The notes below the pieces were generated by a model. The model was not told the origin of the DNA and ran no database searches. It saw only the letters and a list, made by a program, of their open reading frames with translations. This document shows, in pieces, positions 23,393 to 33,196 of a DNA stretch of 51,874 nucleotides (the stretch's first letter is position 1; each line of letters starts with the position of its first letter). The translations under genes and the position numbers were made by a program. Source of the DNA: Candidatus Dojkabacteria bacterium (GTDB lineage Bacteria > Patescibacteriota > Dojkabacteria > GCA-002793355); NCBI GenBank assembly GCA_015489595.1, contig WFZK01000002.1, positions 1 through 51,874 of the forward strand. Reading direction: 5' to 3'.

Positions 23393-23440
23393 GGGGTGCG
23401 GGGGAGAATTTGTTAAGTTTCAAATTCTCCCCCGCACCCC
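23393..23440. repeat. Long palindrome P6 before the dsbA-rpoB operon promoter
   Basis: Perfect 20-bp arms (23393-23412, 23421-23440), 8-nt centre. Outer arm GGGGTGCGGGGGAG; the inner core (AATTTG/CAAATT) differs from the other copies. It ends 4 bp before the -35 box at 23445. A half-element (tagggcgtggg, 23349-23359) lies just upstream. Confidence 0.88.
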
Positions 23441-23444
23441 CTAT

Positions 23445-23473
23445 TTGCATTTAAGAATTTCTTCTGATATACT
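23445..23473 (+). promoter_or_regulatory. Promoter of the dsbA-rpoBC-ribosomal protein operon
   Basis: TTGCAT (23445-23450), a 17-nt spacer, then TGA-TATACT (23468-23473). Leader of about 20 nt to the ATG at 23499. No other promoter is evident until 34898, so it may drive about 11 kb. Confidence 0.7.
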
Positions 23474-23498
23474 ACCTAAGCTTTTAAGAATTTGGCTC

Positions 23499-24368
23499 AT
23501 GAGTAGATCCAAAAATTCACAAACCCAGGCTGATTACATCGAAATAACAATTAGTCCGTGGGTAGCTTTTTCGGTAGTGGCTATTGTTGCCATTATTGTT
23601 TTTGGGGCGGTTTATATCTTTACTCATAAAGGTGGTAGCCAAAACCAGAATGGTGGATCTCAGGCCCAGGCTCAGCAAGCACAGAATAAAATAGTATTTC
23701 CTGCTAAGGTTGAGAATTCCCCTGTCTTGGGTAAGGATTCTGCACCTATTACGATTTTTGAGTTCAGTGATCTGGAGTGTCCATTTTGTAGAGCTTTCTA
23801 TTATGGAATGCCAAGCCGAGGAATAAAAGGAGCGTGGTCAGAGATAGAGAAGCTCATCAAAGAGGGTAAGGTTCGATATGTTCACAAGAATTTTGTTGCT
23901 GTGCCTAGCCATAATCCAGCTGCTAAGCTAGAAGCAAAGGCCACTTATTGTGTTTATAAACTTGGAGGGACTGATAGGTATTATGAGTATATTCATAAGG
24001 TGTTTGAAAAAGCTGGCAGGGTCGGAGCTGGGTACAATGGAGCGTATCAGTCAGGTGGAGAAGGGAAGCTTAAAGAGGAGTTGGCTAAATTGGCATCAAG
24101 TATGAAGATTGATAAGGATAAATTCTTAGCATGTATTAATTCTGCCGAGTCTGAAAAACTCTACAAGCAGGATGAGAAGTACATACAAAATGTCATTGGT
24201 CCCAAGGCCTCGCAGTATATGCAACAGGGCAAACTTGATGGTTTGGGCACTCCAATGTTTATAATCTGCAAGACTCCAAAAGATAATAATACCGAATGTC
24301 AGGGGGAGGTCTTGATGGGGGCTTATCCTTTTAGCTACTTTGAGAGAATTATCAATAAATTAAAATAA
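23499..24368 (+). CDS. Membrane-anchored DsbA-like thiol oxidoreductase
   Basis: 289 residues from ATG 23499; the frame is open further upstream but runs through palindrome P6 and the promoter. A polar N-terminus is followed by a TM (about 20-43), a Gln/Asn/Gly-rich linker (about 46-65), then a thioredoxin-fold domain of the DsbA_4/BdbD type: 'APITIFEFSDLECPFCRAF' with the CPFC active site, a helical insert, and 'LDGLGTPMFIIC' with the cis-Pro. The domain faces outward and would form or shuffle disulfides in secreted proteins. Two further Cys near the C-terminus (IICKTPKDNNTEC) may pair. It stands only 11 bp before rpoB on the same strand. Confidence 0.9.
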   Translation: MSRSKNSQTQADYIEITISPWVAFSVVAIVAIIVFGAVYIFTHKGGSQNQNGGSQAQAQQAQNKIVFPAKVENSPVLGKDSAPITIFEFSDLECPFCRAFYYGMPSRGIKGAWSEIEKLIKEGKVRYVHKNFVAVPSHNPAAKLEAKATYCVYKLGGTDRYYEYIHKVFEKAGRVGAGYNGAYQSGGEGKLKEELAKLASSMKIDKDKFLACINSAESEKLYKQDEKYIQNVIGPKASQYMQQGKLDGLGTPMFIICKTPKDNNTECQGEVLMGAYPFSYFERIINKLK

Positions 24369-24379
24369 GCAAATTTATT

Positions 24380-27300
24380 ATGGCGAAAGTAAGGCAGAGG
24401 ATTGACCTGTCTTTGAACAAGTTCATGTTAGATTTTCCGGGATTTTATGAGGCGCATTTTAGATCTTATGATCGCTTCCTAAAAGAGGGAATTCGAAACG
24501 CCCTAGAGAGTGTAAACCCTATCACAGACACTTTAGAGAAGATGTGGAAGTTGGAGTTTATAGATTACTATTTTAAAGATCCTCCTTATACGCTTGAGGA
24601 GTGCATGGATTACGATCTAACCTATGCTCGGCCAATGTTTGTTAAGGTTAAGCTTACTAGTTTGAAAACAGGTAAAACTCAAACTCAAGATGTTTACTTT
24701 GCGGATATCCCTATCCTTACCGAAGGAGGGTATTTCATAATAAATGGTGTGGTCAGGATGGTAAGGCTTCAGATTATAAGGTCTGAGGGTGTAATCTTTG
24801 AGGAAGCAAAAAATGTTAGCCCCAACGCAATAAATAGGTATGTAGCCAGGCTTATCCCCCAAAGAGGGGGATGGTATATGTTTGATATAAGTAAGAAGGG
24901 GGTAATTACCGTGGCTTTAATCAGGCAAAGAGTTAAGGTTTTGTTTACCACTCTACTTAAAGCTCTAAAGGGCTATACGGATTCAGAGATTTTGGCAATG
25001 TTTAAAGATGTTGATAAGAAGCATGGTTATATCAAAGCGACTCTAGAGCACGATAAAACCAGGAGTAAAGAGGAGGCTATTATGGCTATTTATTCTAAAC
25101 TTAGGCCAAATGAGCAGGTTACGCTGGATAGGGCCAATAGGTACATTCGCGGCTTCTTCTTTAATAGTAGGAGGTTTTTTCTTGGTGAAGTGGGTAGGTA
25201 TCAGATAAATCAAAAGCTCGGGCTATCATTTAAGGATCCTAAGATTCATGTAAAGGATCTGGTTGAGATCGTAAGGTATCTGATACGTGTGAATAATAGA
25301 GAAGCAACTCCAGATGATATAGACAGTTTAATGAATCGACGTGTTCGTACTGTGGGAGAGATTCTGGAGGAAGTTATGGAAGAGGCTATGCTTAGATTTG
25401 AAAGACATGTTAAAGATAGAATGAGTAGACTTGGGGCAGATGTTGATGTAAAACCTGCGGTTTTCGTACATACTAAAGTTGTATCTGCTCACTTGGCATC
25501 ATTTTTAGGGTTAAGTCCGCTCTCTAAGTTTATGGAGCAGCAGAATATCTTTGGTCATATTGAAGAGCTAAGAAGGATCACAGCGAAGGGTCCTGGTGGG
25601 CTCACTGGTAAGAATGCTACTATCAGTGTAAGAGACCTTCATGTGTCTCACTATTCAAGGCTTTGTCCTGTCACTACTCCAGAGGGATTAAACGCAGGCC
25701 TTATTAATCACCTGGCTATCTTTGCTCGTGTCAATAAGTATGGGTTTATTGAAGCCCCCTATCGAAGGGTTAAAAATACAGTAAAGAACAAGGCTAAAGA
25801 TCTAGAAAATAGGATCCTTAGGGAGGATCTGAAGGTAGGGGGTAGAACAATCAAAAAGGGGACATTTATCGATAAGAGTTTGGCTTCTAAGATCGCAAAG
25901 GAGATAAAGAAGGAAGAGATCAAGGTTTATCCGTATTTGACCGATAAGATCGACTACCTGAGTTATCATCAGGAAAGGCAGCACTATATTGGTCTATCTA
26001 CCTATGCGCATGATGAATACGGGAACTTTTTGCCAGGTGTAGTTTATTTAAGACATGACGGTGACTTCGTGTTTACACCTATAGATAATATGGACTACGT
26101 TGATGTAAGAGGTTGGCAGATAGGTAGTCTAGGGCTTACGCTTATTCCGTTTGCAGATAGAACTTATGCTTACCGCGCTATGATGGCTTCAAACATGCAG
26201 AGGCAAGCTGTGCCTTTGGTGTTTCCTAAGGCCCGCCGTGTAGGTACAGGTATAGAAAAGCTCGTAGCAGAGCATAGCGGTAAGATGGTTTATGCAGAGG
26301 CAGATGGCGTGGTTGAGTACGCAGATGCAAATTATGTGATTGTTAAGTATAAAAATGGCAAGCGCAAAGAGTACAAGGTAGAGAACTTTGTAAGAACCAA
26401 TGACAACACAGTAAGCACCCAGATAGTAAGGGTTATGCCAGGAGATAAGGTTAAGAAGGGGGACGTACTTATCGATGGTCCAAGTATGGATCATGGTGAG
26501 CTAGCTTTAGGTAAAGACGTGCTTGTGGCTGTGATGCCTTATGAAGGTCTAAACTATGAAGATGGTTTGGTTATTTCCGAGAGACTTCTAAAGGAAGATA
26601 CTTTTACCAGTTTACATATTAAGCTATATACCCAAGACTTAAGGGAGACTCAAACAGGCCCTGAGTTGTTAACTCCTGATATCCCGAATGTAAACTATAA
26701 GCTTTTGCGAAATCTTACCGAAGAAGGCGTAGTCAGAGTAGGTAGCATTGTAGAGGGCGGAGATATTCTTGCTGGTATTGTCTCTCAGAAGGCTGAGAAA
26801 CAGCTATCCCCAGAGGAAGTACTCTTAAGAGCTGTATTCGGAGAAGCAGCAAAAGAGGTTAAGAATAACTCACTTAGAATGCCACATGGTTCCCGTGGAG
26901 TTGTGATTAAGACTCAGGTTTTGTCTCGTGAGGATGGGGTATCTTTGCCTGCTGGAGTTTTAAAGAGGGTGAAGGTGTGGGTGGCTGAGCTAAAGAGAGT
27001 GTCCTACGGTGACAAGTTTTCAGGGTATTATGGAGACAAGGGTACAGTCTCAAGAATTTTGCCAGAAGAAGACATGCCCTTTTTGCCAGATGGAACTCCA
27101 GTGGATATGATAGTTACACCTCTTATTGCTAAGCGAATGAACCTGGGTATTCTCTACGAGATTATGCATGCTACTTTAGCTAAAGAATTAGATGTCTATC
27201 TTAGTATTCCTAATTTCGAGCCGTACGATCAAAAGTGGATAGAAGATAATATGAAGAAGGTAGGGATTGGAAAGTTTAAGAAGCAGGTGCTTTATGATGG

Positions 27301-27688
27301 TAAGACGGGACGCAAGTTAGATAATGTAGTTACCGTAGGATGGAAGAACTTTATGAGGCTTAAGCACATAGCTTCCGATAAGATGCATGCAAGGTCGACA
27401 GGTCCGTACTCTGTTGTTACTCAACAACCAGTAGGTGGTAAATCTCATATGGGTGGTCAGAGATTCGGTGAGATGGAAGTGTGGGTACTTGAAGCTCACG
27501 CAGCTGCTTATACGTTGCAAGAGATGCTTACAATTAAATCTGACGATGTGAGGGGCAGAACTGCTGCTTATAAGGCTATCTTGCAAGGTGAGAAGATTAA
27601 GATGGAGAACGTTCCTGAAACATTTAATGTTCTGCTCAGAGAGCTTAACTCGTTAGGCGTTAAAGTAGAAGTTGAATTAAAGAAATAA
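24380..27688 (+). CDS. rpoB: RNA polymerase beta subunit
   Basis: 1102 residues, compact compared with the about 1340 of E. coli because lineage inserts are missing. Diagnostic stretches are 'GPGGLTGKNATISVRDLHVSHYSRLCPVTTPEGLNAGLINHL', split here only for orientation, 'YEDGLVISERLLKEDTFTS', 'SRGVVIKTQVLSREDG', 'GDKFSGYYGDKGTVSRILPEEDMPFLPDGTPVD' and the C-terminal 'GGQRFGEMEVWVLEAHAA'. The rifampicin pocket is altered: residues matching E. coli Q513, D516, H526 and S531 are K383, E386, E396 and T401. It follows a DsbA-like gene instead of the usual rplJ-rplL. No Shine-Dalgarno is seen before the ATG. Confidence 0.98.
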   Translation: MAKVRQRIDLSLNKFMLDFPGFYEAHFRSYDRFLKEGIRNALESVNPITDTLEKMWKLEFIDYYFKDPPYTLEECMDYDLTYARPMFVKVKLTSLKTGKTQTQDVYFADIPILTEGGYFIINGVVRMVRLQIIRSEGVIFEEAKNVSPNAINRYVARLIPQRGGWYMFDISKKGVITVALIRQRVKVLFTTLLKALKGYTDSEILAMFKDVDKKHGYIKATLEHDKTRSKEEAIMAIYSKLRPNEQVTLDRANRYIRGFFFNSRRFFLGEVGRYQINQKLGLSFKDPKIHVKDLVEIVRYLIRVNNREATPDDIDSLMNRRVRTVGEILEEVMEEAMLRFERHVKDRMSRLGADVDVKPAVFVHTKVVSAHLASFLGLSPLSKFMEQQNIFGHIEELRRITAKGPGGLTGKNATISVRDLHVSHYSRLCPVTTPEGLNAGLINHLAIFARVNKYGFIEAPYRRVKNTVKNKAKDLENRILREDLKVGGRTIKKGTFIDKSLASKIAKEIKKEEIKVYPYLTDKIDYLSYHQERQHYIGLSTYAHDEYGNFLPGVVYLRHDGDFVFTPIDNMDYVDVRGWQIGSLGLTLIPFADRTYAYRAMMASNMQRQAVPLVFPKARRVGTGIEKLVAEHSGKMVYAEADGVVEYADANYVIVKYKNGKRKEYKVENFVRTNDNTVSTQIVRVMPGDKVKKGDVLIDGPSMDHGELALGKDVLVAVMPYEGLNYEDGLVISERLLKEDTFTSLHIKLYTQDLRETQTGPELLTPDIPNVNYKLLRNLTEEGVVRVGSIVEGGDILAGIVSQKAEKQLSPEEVLLRAVFGEAAKEVKNNSLRMPHGSRGVVIKTQVLSREDGVSLPAGVLKRVKVWVAELKRVSYGDKFSGYYGDKGTVSRILPEEDMPFLPDGTPVDMIVTPLIAKRMNLGILYEIMHATLAKELDVYLSIPNFEPYDQKWIEDNMKKVGIGKFKKQVLYDGKTGRKLDNVVTVGWKNFMRLKHIASDKMHARSTGPYSVVTQQPVGGKSHMGGQRFGEMEVWVLEAHAAAYTLQEMLTIKSDDVRGRTAAYKAILQGEKIKMENVPETFNVLLRELNSLGVKVEVELKK

Positions 27689-27708
27689 GATTATAAGGTT
27701 AAGAACCT

Positions 27709-30700
27709 ATGGAAGATATTAAATCCTTAAAGTTTTTGCTAGCGTCGCCAGAGGATATTTTGGCCTGGTCTTATGGTGAGGTAGAGTTACCAGAGACGAT
27801 TAATTACCGTACTTTAAAGCCAGAACCTCGCGGATTAATGTGCGAGAGGATTTTTGGTCCTACGAAAGATTATGAATGTTACTGTGGTAAATACAAAAAG
27901 ATCAAGTACAAGGGAATCGTTTGTGATAAGTGTGGTGTAGAGGTAACTACCAGCAAGGTTAGACGTGAAAGAATGGGGCATATTAAATTAGCAGTCCCTG
28001 TAGTTCATATCTGGTATGCATATGGAGTACCTAATAAGCTCTCTATTTTGTTAGATATTCCTATCAAAAAGTTGGTCTCTGTGATTTACTACATTCAGTA
28101 TGTGGTTATAGGGGTAGATGAACAGAAGCGTCAAGAAGTCCTTAAAAAGATAGAGGAGATTAGAAACACAGAACTTAGCGCCATTGAGGATTCATATGCA
28201 GAAGATTTAAAGGCTGCAGAAGAAGAGTACTCAAAGCTTAAAGAGAAATTAGAGAGTGGCAAGCTTAAGGAGAGTGAGATGTTTAAGCTCGAGCGTGAAC
28301 TCGAGAAGGCTGCTGCACGACTCGCCTCTGTAAGGAGAAAGATAGCAGAAGATAAGGCGGAAGCAGAAGAGAGATTCAAGAAGCTTTTAGAGCTTACAAA
28401 TACGATCAAATATAAAGAGGTTTTAAGCGAGGACGATGTTAGGCTCTTTGATGAGTATGGGCTTCGGTTTTTTGACGTTGACATGGGAGCTCCTGCTATA
28501 AAGAAGCTACTTTCTGATCTAGATCTAGAGAAAATGCGCGATGAGCTGAGAAAACAATATAATTTGGCTCGAGGCGCAGCTGAGAGGAGAAATATTGAGA
28601 GGAAACTTAAGTACGTAGAGGGCTTTTTGAAAAACGGCACGCGTCCAGAATGGATGGTCCTTGAGGTATTGCCTGTGCTTCCTGCAGACTTAAGGCCGAT
28701 TATTGCGCTTCCGGGAGGTAGATTTGCCACTCATGATCTTAACGACCTTTACAGGAGGGTCATCAATAGGAACAACAGGTTAAAGGAGCTAATGGAAATT
28801 GGTGCTCCAGATATTATTCTCCGTAATGAGATGCGAATGCTTCAAGAGGCTGTTGATGCTTTAATAGACAATGAGCACAGATTTAATAGGCCAATTGTTG
28901 GGCGTACGGGAGTGCCGTACAAGTCCCTAACCCAGATGTTGCGTGGTAAAAAGGGTAGGTTTAGAAGAAACCTTTTGGGTAAAAGGGTAGATTATTCTGG
29001 CCGTGCTGTTATTGTACCTGATACGAGTCTTAAGCTATATCAATGCGGTTTGCCTAAAGATCTGGCTTTAGAGATCTTTAAACCATTCGTGATTCATAAG
29101 CTAATCGATAAGGGCCACGCTGTTACAATCAAAGATGCTCAGGAGCTAATTGAGCTAAAAGAAGATATTGTTTGGGATATTTTAGAAGAGATATTAAAAA
29201 CCAGGACAGTGCTTCTTAACCGCCCGCCTTCACTTCACAAGTACAGTATTCTTGCTTTTTATCCAGTCTTGGTAGAAGGTAGTGCCATTCGTATCAATCA
29301 GTTGGTAACACCAGGGTACAATGCAGACTTTGATGGTGACCAAATGGGAGTCTTCGCAGTGCTTACGGATGAAGCATTGGAGGAGACTAAAACTCGAATG
29401 CTTGCGCGTTATAACCTTATCAAGGTTGCGGATGGTTCCCCTATAGTATCGTTCGGTAGAGATTTAGTTATTGGGATTTATCATCTTACCTATATGCCTG
29501 ATAAGTACGATGAGAAGAAGCTTAAAGCGTTTGCTACTCCAGAAGAGGCTATCGCTGCGTACCATTTGGATAGGATTTCGCTTCAGCAGCCGATAGCTAC
29601 CATAGTCGATGGCAAGCGCGTCGTTACAACTGCAGGTAGGCTGATGTTAAACTCTTTATTGCCAGATGATTTTAGGTTTGTTAATGAGACTCTAGATAAG
29701 AAAAAGGCTAATGCTCTTTTAAGGGAGATCGTGTTAAATTACGATCCGATTACAGCTGAGAGGTTCCTAGATAATGTTAAGCTGTTAGCTTTCAATTATG
29801 CCACACTTTCGGGCTTTTCTGTGAGTGTCGATGATTTTATCGAATACACGAAGAAAGAAAAATATATAGAAGAGGGGAAGAAGAAAGCGTATGAGATCGA
29901 GCAGCAGTACCAGATGGGATTGATGACAAAGCAAGAAAGAGATGCCGCGATTATTAAGCTTTGGAGAGAGATTAAAGAGAAGATGTTCGAAGAAGTTTGG
30001 AATAAATTGCCGGATGATAATCCTCTAAAGCTTCAAGTGGTAAGCGGTGCTAACGGTAGTGAGGCTCAAGCTGGGCAGATCGTGGCGATGTTGGGTATTG
30101 TGCAGGATGTAAGGGGTAGGCCTGTGAAAGTACCGATTTTGCACAGCTATTCTGAGGGGCTTAACCCATTTGAGTACTTCTTGTCCAGCTATGGAGCTCG
30201 AAAGGGGATGTTGGACACAGCTCTTAATACAGCAAACAGCGGTTATTTCGCACGTAAGCTTGTGGATGTAGCCCAAGACGTAATAGTGCGAATAGAGGAT
30301 TGTGGTTATGATGGTCCAGGTATTAAGATTAGCAGGGACCAGAAGAGAAGTTTAGGGTTTGTAGAAAGAATTACAGGTCGATATGTCACAGCGGATGTTA
30401 AGGATCCTAAGACGGGTGAAGTGTTGGTCAAAAAAGGAGAGCTAATTGACGAGAAAAAGGCCGCAGAGCTTGACAAACGTGGAGTAGAAGAGGTTTGGGT
30501 ACGAACCCCAATGTATTGTAAGTCTCCTCTAGGGGTTTGCCAGAAGTGTTATGGTTATGACTTTGGAAAGTATCAGGTTGTTGGATTAGGTGAGCCGGTT
30601 GGTATATTGGCTGCGCAGTCTTTGTCGGAGCCAACCACCCAGATGACACTTCGAACCTTCCACGCTGGAGGTGTAAGTGCGGACATTACCTCAGGCCTTC

Positions 30701-31572
30701 CTATGTTGCTAGAGTATTTTGAGATGAGGACTCCTAAGAGACCTGCTATCTTGTCGCCTCTCACGGGGCAGGTCTTTGTAAAGGGTAGAAAGGTAAGGAT
30801 CGTAGGTACTAGAGAGGCAACTAGGACTTATGTGCTTGAGGATTCCTATACTGTGAAGGTAAAAAATGGTGATAAGGTCAAAAAAGGTGATGTACTATTT
30901 GAGATGCAAGAAGGTCAGGTAGTTAAGGCTCCTGCGGATGGGACTATTGAGCTTATGGGTAGGGTATTGAGATTAAAGGCAAAGGTGAAAGAAACAGTAA
31001 GTTTTGATATCCCTGATTACGCTGAGATTGTGGTAAAAGATGGCCAGAAAGTTTCTCCAGGAGATAGGATCACAGACGGAAGAATTGATCCTAAAGAATA
31101 TAATGAATACTTTGGTACTGAGGCGACTCAGCAGTTTTTGTTAGATCAGATTCAGGCCTTGTACCATGACTACGGAGTTGACGTACACGATGTGCACATT
31201 GAGGTTATTCTAAGACAGATGAGTAAGCTTGCTAAGATAATTGATCCTGGAGATACAGGCCTTATCAGAGGTACGTTCCTTAACAGGTTTTTGGCAGACG
31301 TTAGGAATCAACTTCTCGTCAAGGAAGGTAAGAAACCAATTGTGTATGTAAGTAGAATGCTTGGTATTACAGTAACAGCGATAAATGCCGAGAGTCCGCT
31401 TGCAGCTATGTCATTCCAGGAAGAGGTGCGAGTTTTATCTGAGGCAGCTATCTTAGGTCGGAAAGATTACTTGCGAGGCATTAAAGAGAACGTAATTGTG
31501 GGGCATTTGATACCAGTAGGTGAACGTGCTATAATCAGTGACGTTACTAAGCTAGACGAAATGCACGAATAA
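27709..31572 (+). CDS. rpoC: RNA polymerase beta' subunit
   Basis: 1287 residues. The N-terminal zinc site is 'CYCGKYKK...CDKCGVEV', the catalytic loop '[12 protein letters not shown]' has all three Asp that bind Mg, '[13 protein letters not shown]' with an upstream Cys (CGYDG) is the second zinc site, and '[24 protein letters not shown]' is the trigger-loop region. A long charged coiled-coil insertion occupies about residues 140-235 ('[20 protein letters not shown]' and following). The canonical loop has AVH after DGDQM; here it is GVF. The stop TAA shares a base with the rpsL ATG. Confidence 0.98.
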   Translation: MEDIKSLKFLLASPEDILAWSYGEVELPETINYRTLKPEPRGLMCERIFGPTKDYECYCGKYKKIKYKGIVCDKCGVEVTTSKVRRERMGHIKLAVPVVHIWYAYGVPNKLSILLDIPIKKLVSVIYYIQYVVIGVDEQKRQEVLKKIEEIRNTELSAIEDSYAEDLKAAEEEYSKLKEKLESGKLKESEMFKLERELEKAAARLASVRRKIAEDKAEAEERFKKLLELTNTIKYKEVLSEDDVRLFDEYGLRFFDVDMGAPAIKKLLSDLDLEKMRDELRKQYNLARGAAERRNIERKLKYVEGFLKNGTRPEWMVLEVLPVLPADLRPIIALPGGRFATHDLNDLYRRVINRNNRLKELMEIGAPDIILRNEMRMLQEAVDALIDNEHRFNRPIVGRTGVPYKSLTQMLRGKKGRFRRNLLGKRVDYSGRAVIVPDTSLKLYQCGLPKDLALEIFKPFVIHKLIDKGHAVTIKDAQELIELKEDIVWDILEEILKTRTVLLNRPPSLHKYSILAFYPVLVEGSAIRINQLVTPGYNADFDGDQMGVFAVLTDEALEETKTRMLARYNLIKVADGSPIVSFGRDLVIGIYHLTYMPDKYDEKKLKAFATPEEAIAAYHLDRISLQQPIATIVDGKRVVTTAGRLMLNSLLPDDFRFVNETLDKKKANALLREIVLNYDPITAERFLDNVKLLAFNYATLSGFSVSVDDFIEYTKKEKYIEEGKKKAYEIEQQYQMGLMTKQERDAAIIKLWREIKEKMFEEVWNKLPDDNPLKLQVVSGANGSEAQAGQIVAMLGIVQDVRGRPVKVPILHSYSEGLNPFEYFLSSYGARKGMLDTALNTANSGYFARKLVDVAQDVIVRIEDCGYDGPGIKISRDQKRSLGFVERITGRYVTADVKDPKTGEVLVKKGELIDEKKAAELDKRGVEEVWVRTPMYCKSPLGVCQKCYGYDFGKYQVVGLGEPVGILAAQSLSEPTTQMTLRTFHAGGVSADITSGLPMLLEYFEMRTPKRPAILSPLTGQVFVKGRKVRIVGTREATRTYVLEDSYTVKVKNGDKVKKGDVLFEMQEGQVVKAPADGTIELMGRVLRLKAKVKETVSFDIPDYAEIVVKDGQKVSPGDRITDGRIDPKEYNEYFGTEATQQFLLDQIQALYHDYGVDVHDVHIEVILRQMSKLAKIIDPGDTGLIRGTFLNRFLADVRNQLLVKEGKKPIVYVSRMLGITVTAINAESPLAAMSFQEEVRVLSEAAILGRKDYLRGIKENVIVGHLIPVGERAIISDVTKLDEMHE

Positions 31573-31988
31573 TGCCGACTATATCGCAGTTAATTCGAAA
31601 GGGGAGAAAACCCAAGAGAGAAAGAAAGCCAAGGCGTCCAGCGTTGGCTTTTGCATTTAATAAGCTTAAAAATAAGCCTACTTATTACTACTCACCGTTT
31701 AAGAAGGGCGTTTGTACTAAGGTCTACATAATGACCCCTAAGAAACCGAACTCTGCGCAGAGAAAAGTTGCAAAGGTTAGGCTCTCAAATGGTGCACATA
31801 TTATTGCATATATTCCAGGTGAGCAGCATAACTTGCAGGAGCACTCAGTGGTGTTAGTTCGTGGTGGTAGGAGAAGAGACCTGCCGGGTGTGAAGTATAC
31901 AATTGTAAGGGGTGTTTACGACGCCGCTGGTGTTCCTGGAAGAAAGAGAGCTAGATCTAAGTATGGTGTTAAGAAAGAAGAGGAATAA
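31572..31988 (+). CDS. rpsL: Ribosomal protein uS12
   Basis: 138 residues, slightly longer than the usual 124 because of extra residues at about 14-45 and a Glu-rich end. Landmarks are '[13 protein letters not shown]', '[21 protein letters not shown]', '[20 protein letters not shown]' and '[19 protein letters not shown]'. The residue matching E. coli Lys43 is conserved (K57), but the one matching Lys88 is Arg (R102, in GGRRRDLPG). Lys88Arg is a known streptomycin-resistance substitution in other bacteria. TAATG junction with rpoC gives coupled translation. Confidence 0.97.
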   Translation: MPTISQLIRKGRKPKRERKPRRPALAFAFNKLKNKPTYYYSPFKKGVCTKVYIMTPKKPNSAQRKVAKVRLSNGAHIIAYIPGEQHNLQEHSVVLVRGGRRRDLPGVKYTIVRGVYDAAGVPGRKRARSKYGVKKEEE

Positions 31989-32005
31989 TATAGAGATTTA
32001 AAGTC

Positions 32006-32476
32006 ATGAGAGGTAAGCGAGCACCTGTAAGGAAATTGCCGCCTGATCCTGTTTATAATTCGCCTATTGTTACGAAGCTTATTAATTTCGTAATGAAAGA
32101 TGGTAAAAAATCTATTGCTCAAAAGCTTGTTTACAGCGCATTAGAAAAGGCTGCAAAATTGGTTAATAATAAAGATGCCTTAGAAGTGCTAACTACGGCT
32201 CTAGAGAATATAAGGCCTCAAGTGGAGGTAAGACCTCGGAGAGTTGGTGGGGCAAATTATCAGGTGCCGGTTCCGGTAGATGAGCGCAGAGGGTTGACTT
32301 TGGCTGTAAGATGGCTCGTTGCTGTTTGTCGTGAAAAGCAAGGAAAGCCTTTTGATGAGTTTTTAGCAGAAGAGATTGCAGCGGCCTATAAAGGTGAGGG
32401 GGATGCGGTCAAGAAGAAAGAGATGGTTGAGCGGATGGCTGAAGCTAATAAGGCTTTTGCTCAGTTTAGATTCTAG
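32006..32476 (+). CDS. rpsG: Ribosomal protein uS7
   Basis: 156 residues, normal length. 'MRGKRAPVRKLPPDPVYNSPIV', 'KLINFVMKDGKKSIAQKLVY', 'VEVRPRRVGGANYQVPVPV' and 'RRGLTLAVRWLVA' are characteristic of S7, which nucleates assembly of the 30S head. It keeps the usual S12-S7 order, but fusA and tuf do not follow; instead bL25 and thiI do. 17 bp after rpsL; no Shine-Dalgarno is seen. Confidence 0.97.
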   Translation: MRGKRAPVRKLPPDPVYNSPIVTKLINFVMKDGKKSIAQKLVYSALEKAAKLVNNKDALEVLTTALENIRPQVEVRPRRVGGANYQVPVPVDERRGLTLAVRWLVAVCREKQGKPFDEFLAEEIAAAYKGEGDAVKKKEMVERMAEANKAFAQFRF

Positions 32477-32479
32477 TTT

Positions 32480-33193
32480 ATGGTTAAGCTTAAGGTAAGT
32501 AAACGCACACTTTTAGGCAAAAAGACTAAAAGGCTGCGTCGGCAAGGGATTGTTCCTGGTGCTATTGCGCGTTATAAAAAAACTACGATCCCTGTACAGA
32601 TCGAAGAGAAAGAGCTGTTGCCCTTGGTTAGACTTAATCAGGTAGAGAAGATTCAGGTAGAAGTTGAGGGTGAAAAAGAGCCTATAGAAGCAGTTGTTAC
32701 GGAGATTGTTGTAAATCCATTGAATAACAAGATAGAAAGTTTTTTGCTTACAGAAGTAACGCCGAAGTCTCATGTTATAGTACATGTGCCGATTAGAACA
32801 AAAGGGGAATCCCCAGCAGTAAAGAACAATATCGGTGTGTTGGTTTTCAGCTCACATTACGTAAGGCTGGTGGTAAACAGCGAGAATATAGTGCCCTATA
32901 TTGAGGTTGATATCTCTGGTTTAGATCAAGTAGGCCAAAGGATCCTAATAGGCGATCTCGAGTTGCCAGAAGGAGTAAAACTGGCCAGTGCTAAGGATGC
33001 TCAACTTACGGTGCTTACTATAAGACCTCCTCAGAAGACACTTGCTGAAGAGAAGGCTGAAGAAGAGGAAGCAGCTGCTGAGGCTGAGGAGGTTGAGGAA
33101 GGTGAGGCTGCTGAGACCACTGTCGAAGGTGAGACAGCCGAGGGCGTAGAGAAGACTGAGGAAGGCGCTGAAGATTCTGCTCAAGAGGGTTAG
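32480..33193 (+). CDS. rplY: Ribosomal protein bL25, CTC form
   Basis: 237 residues: N-terminal L25 domain ('RTLLGKKTKRLRRQGIVPGAIARYKKTTIPVQIE', split for orientation) that binds 5S rRNA, then the C-terminal TL5/CTC beta domain ('VPIRTKGESPAVKNNIGVLVF', 'LDQVGQRILIGDLELPEGV') and an acidic Glu/Ala tail from about residue 188 to the end. The long form and the acidic tail are typical of the CTC group. It starts 3 bp after the rpsG stop, in an unusual place for this gene, which is normally apart from the rpo/str cluster. Confidence 0.93.
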   Translation: MVKLKVSKRTLLGKKTKRLRRQGIVPGAIARYKKTTIPVQIEEKELLPLVRLNQVEKIQVEVEGEKEPIEAVVTEIVVNPLNNKIESFLLTEVTPKSHVIVHVPIRTKGESPAVKNNIGVLVFSSHYVRLVVNSENIVPYIEVDISGLDQVGQRILIGDLELPEGVKLASAKDAQLTVLTIRPPQKTLAEEKAEEEEAAAEAEEVEEGEAAETTVEGETAEGVEKTEEGAEDSAQEG

Positions 33194-33196
33194 GCT

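Noticed and set aside
23355-23498. N-terminal extension of the DsbA-like protein
   Set aside because: It would translate palindrome P6 and the promoter; ATG 23499 directly precedes a normal polar N-terminus and TM.
28131-28730. 199-codon minus-strand frame rich in Ser inside rpoC
   Set aside because: It is the mirror of the Lys/Glu-rich coiled-coil codons of rpoC; it has no promoter and no protein-like character.
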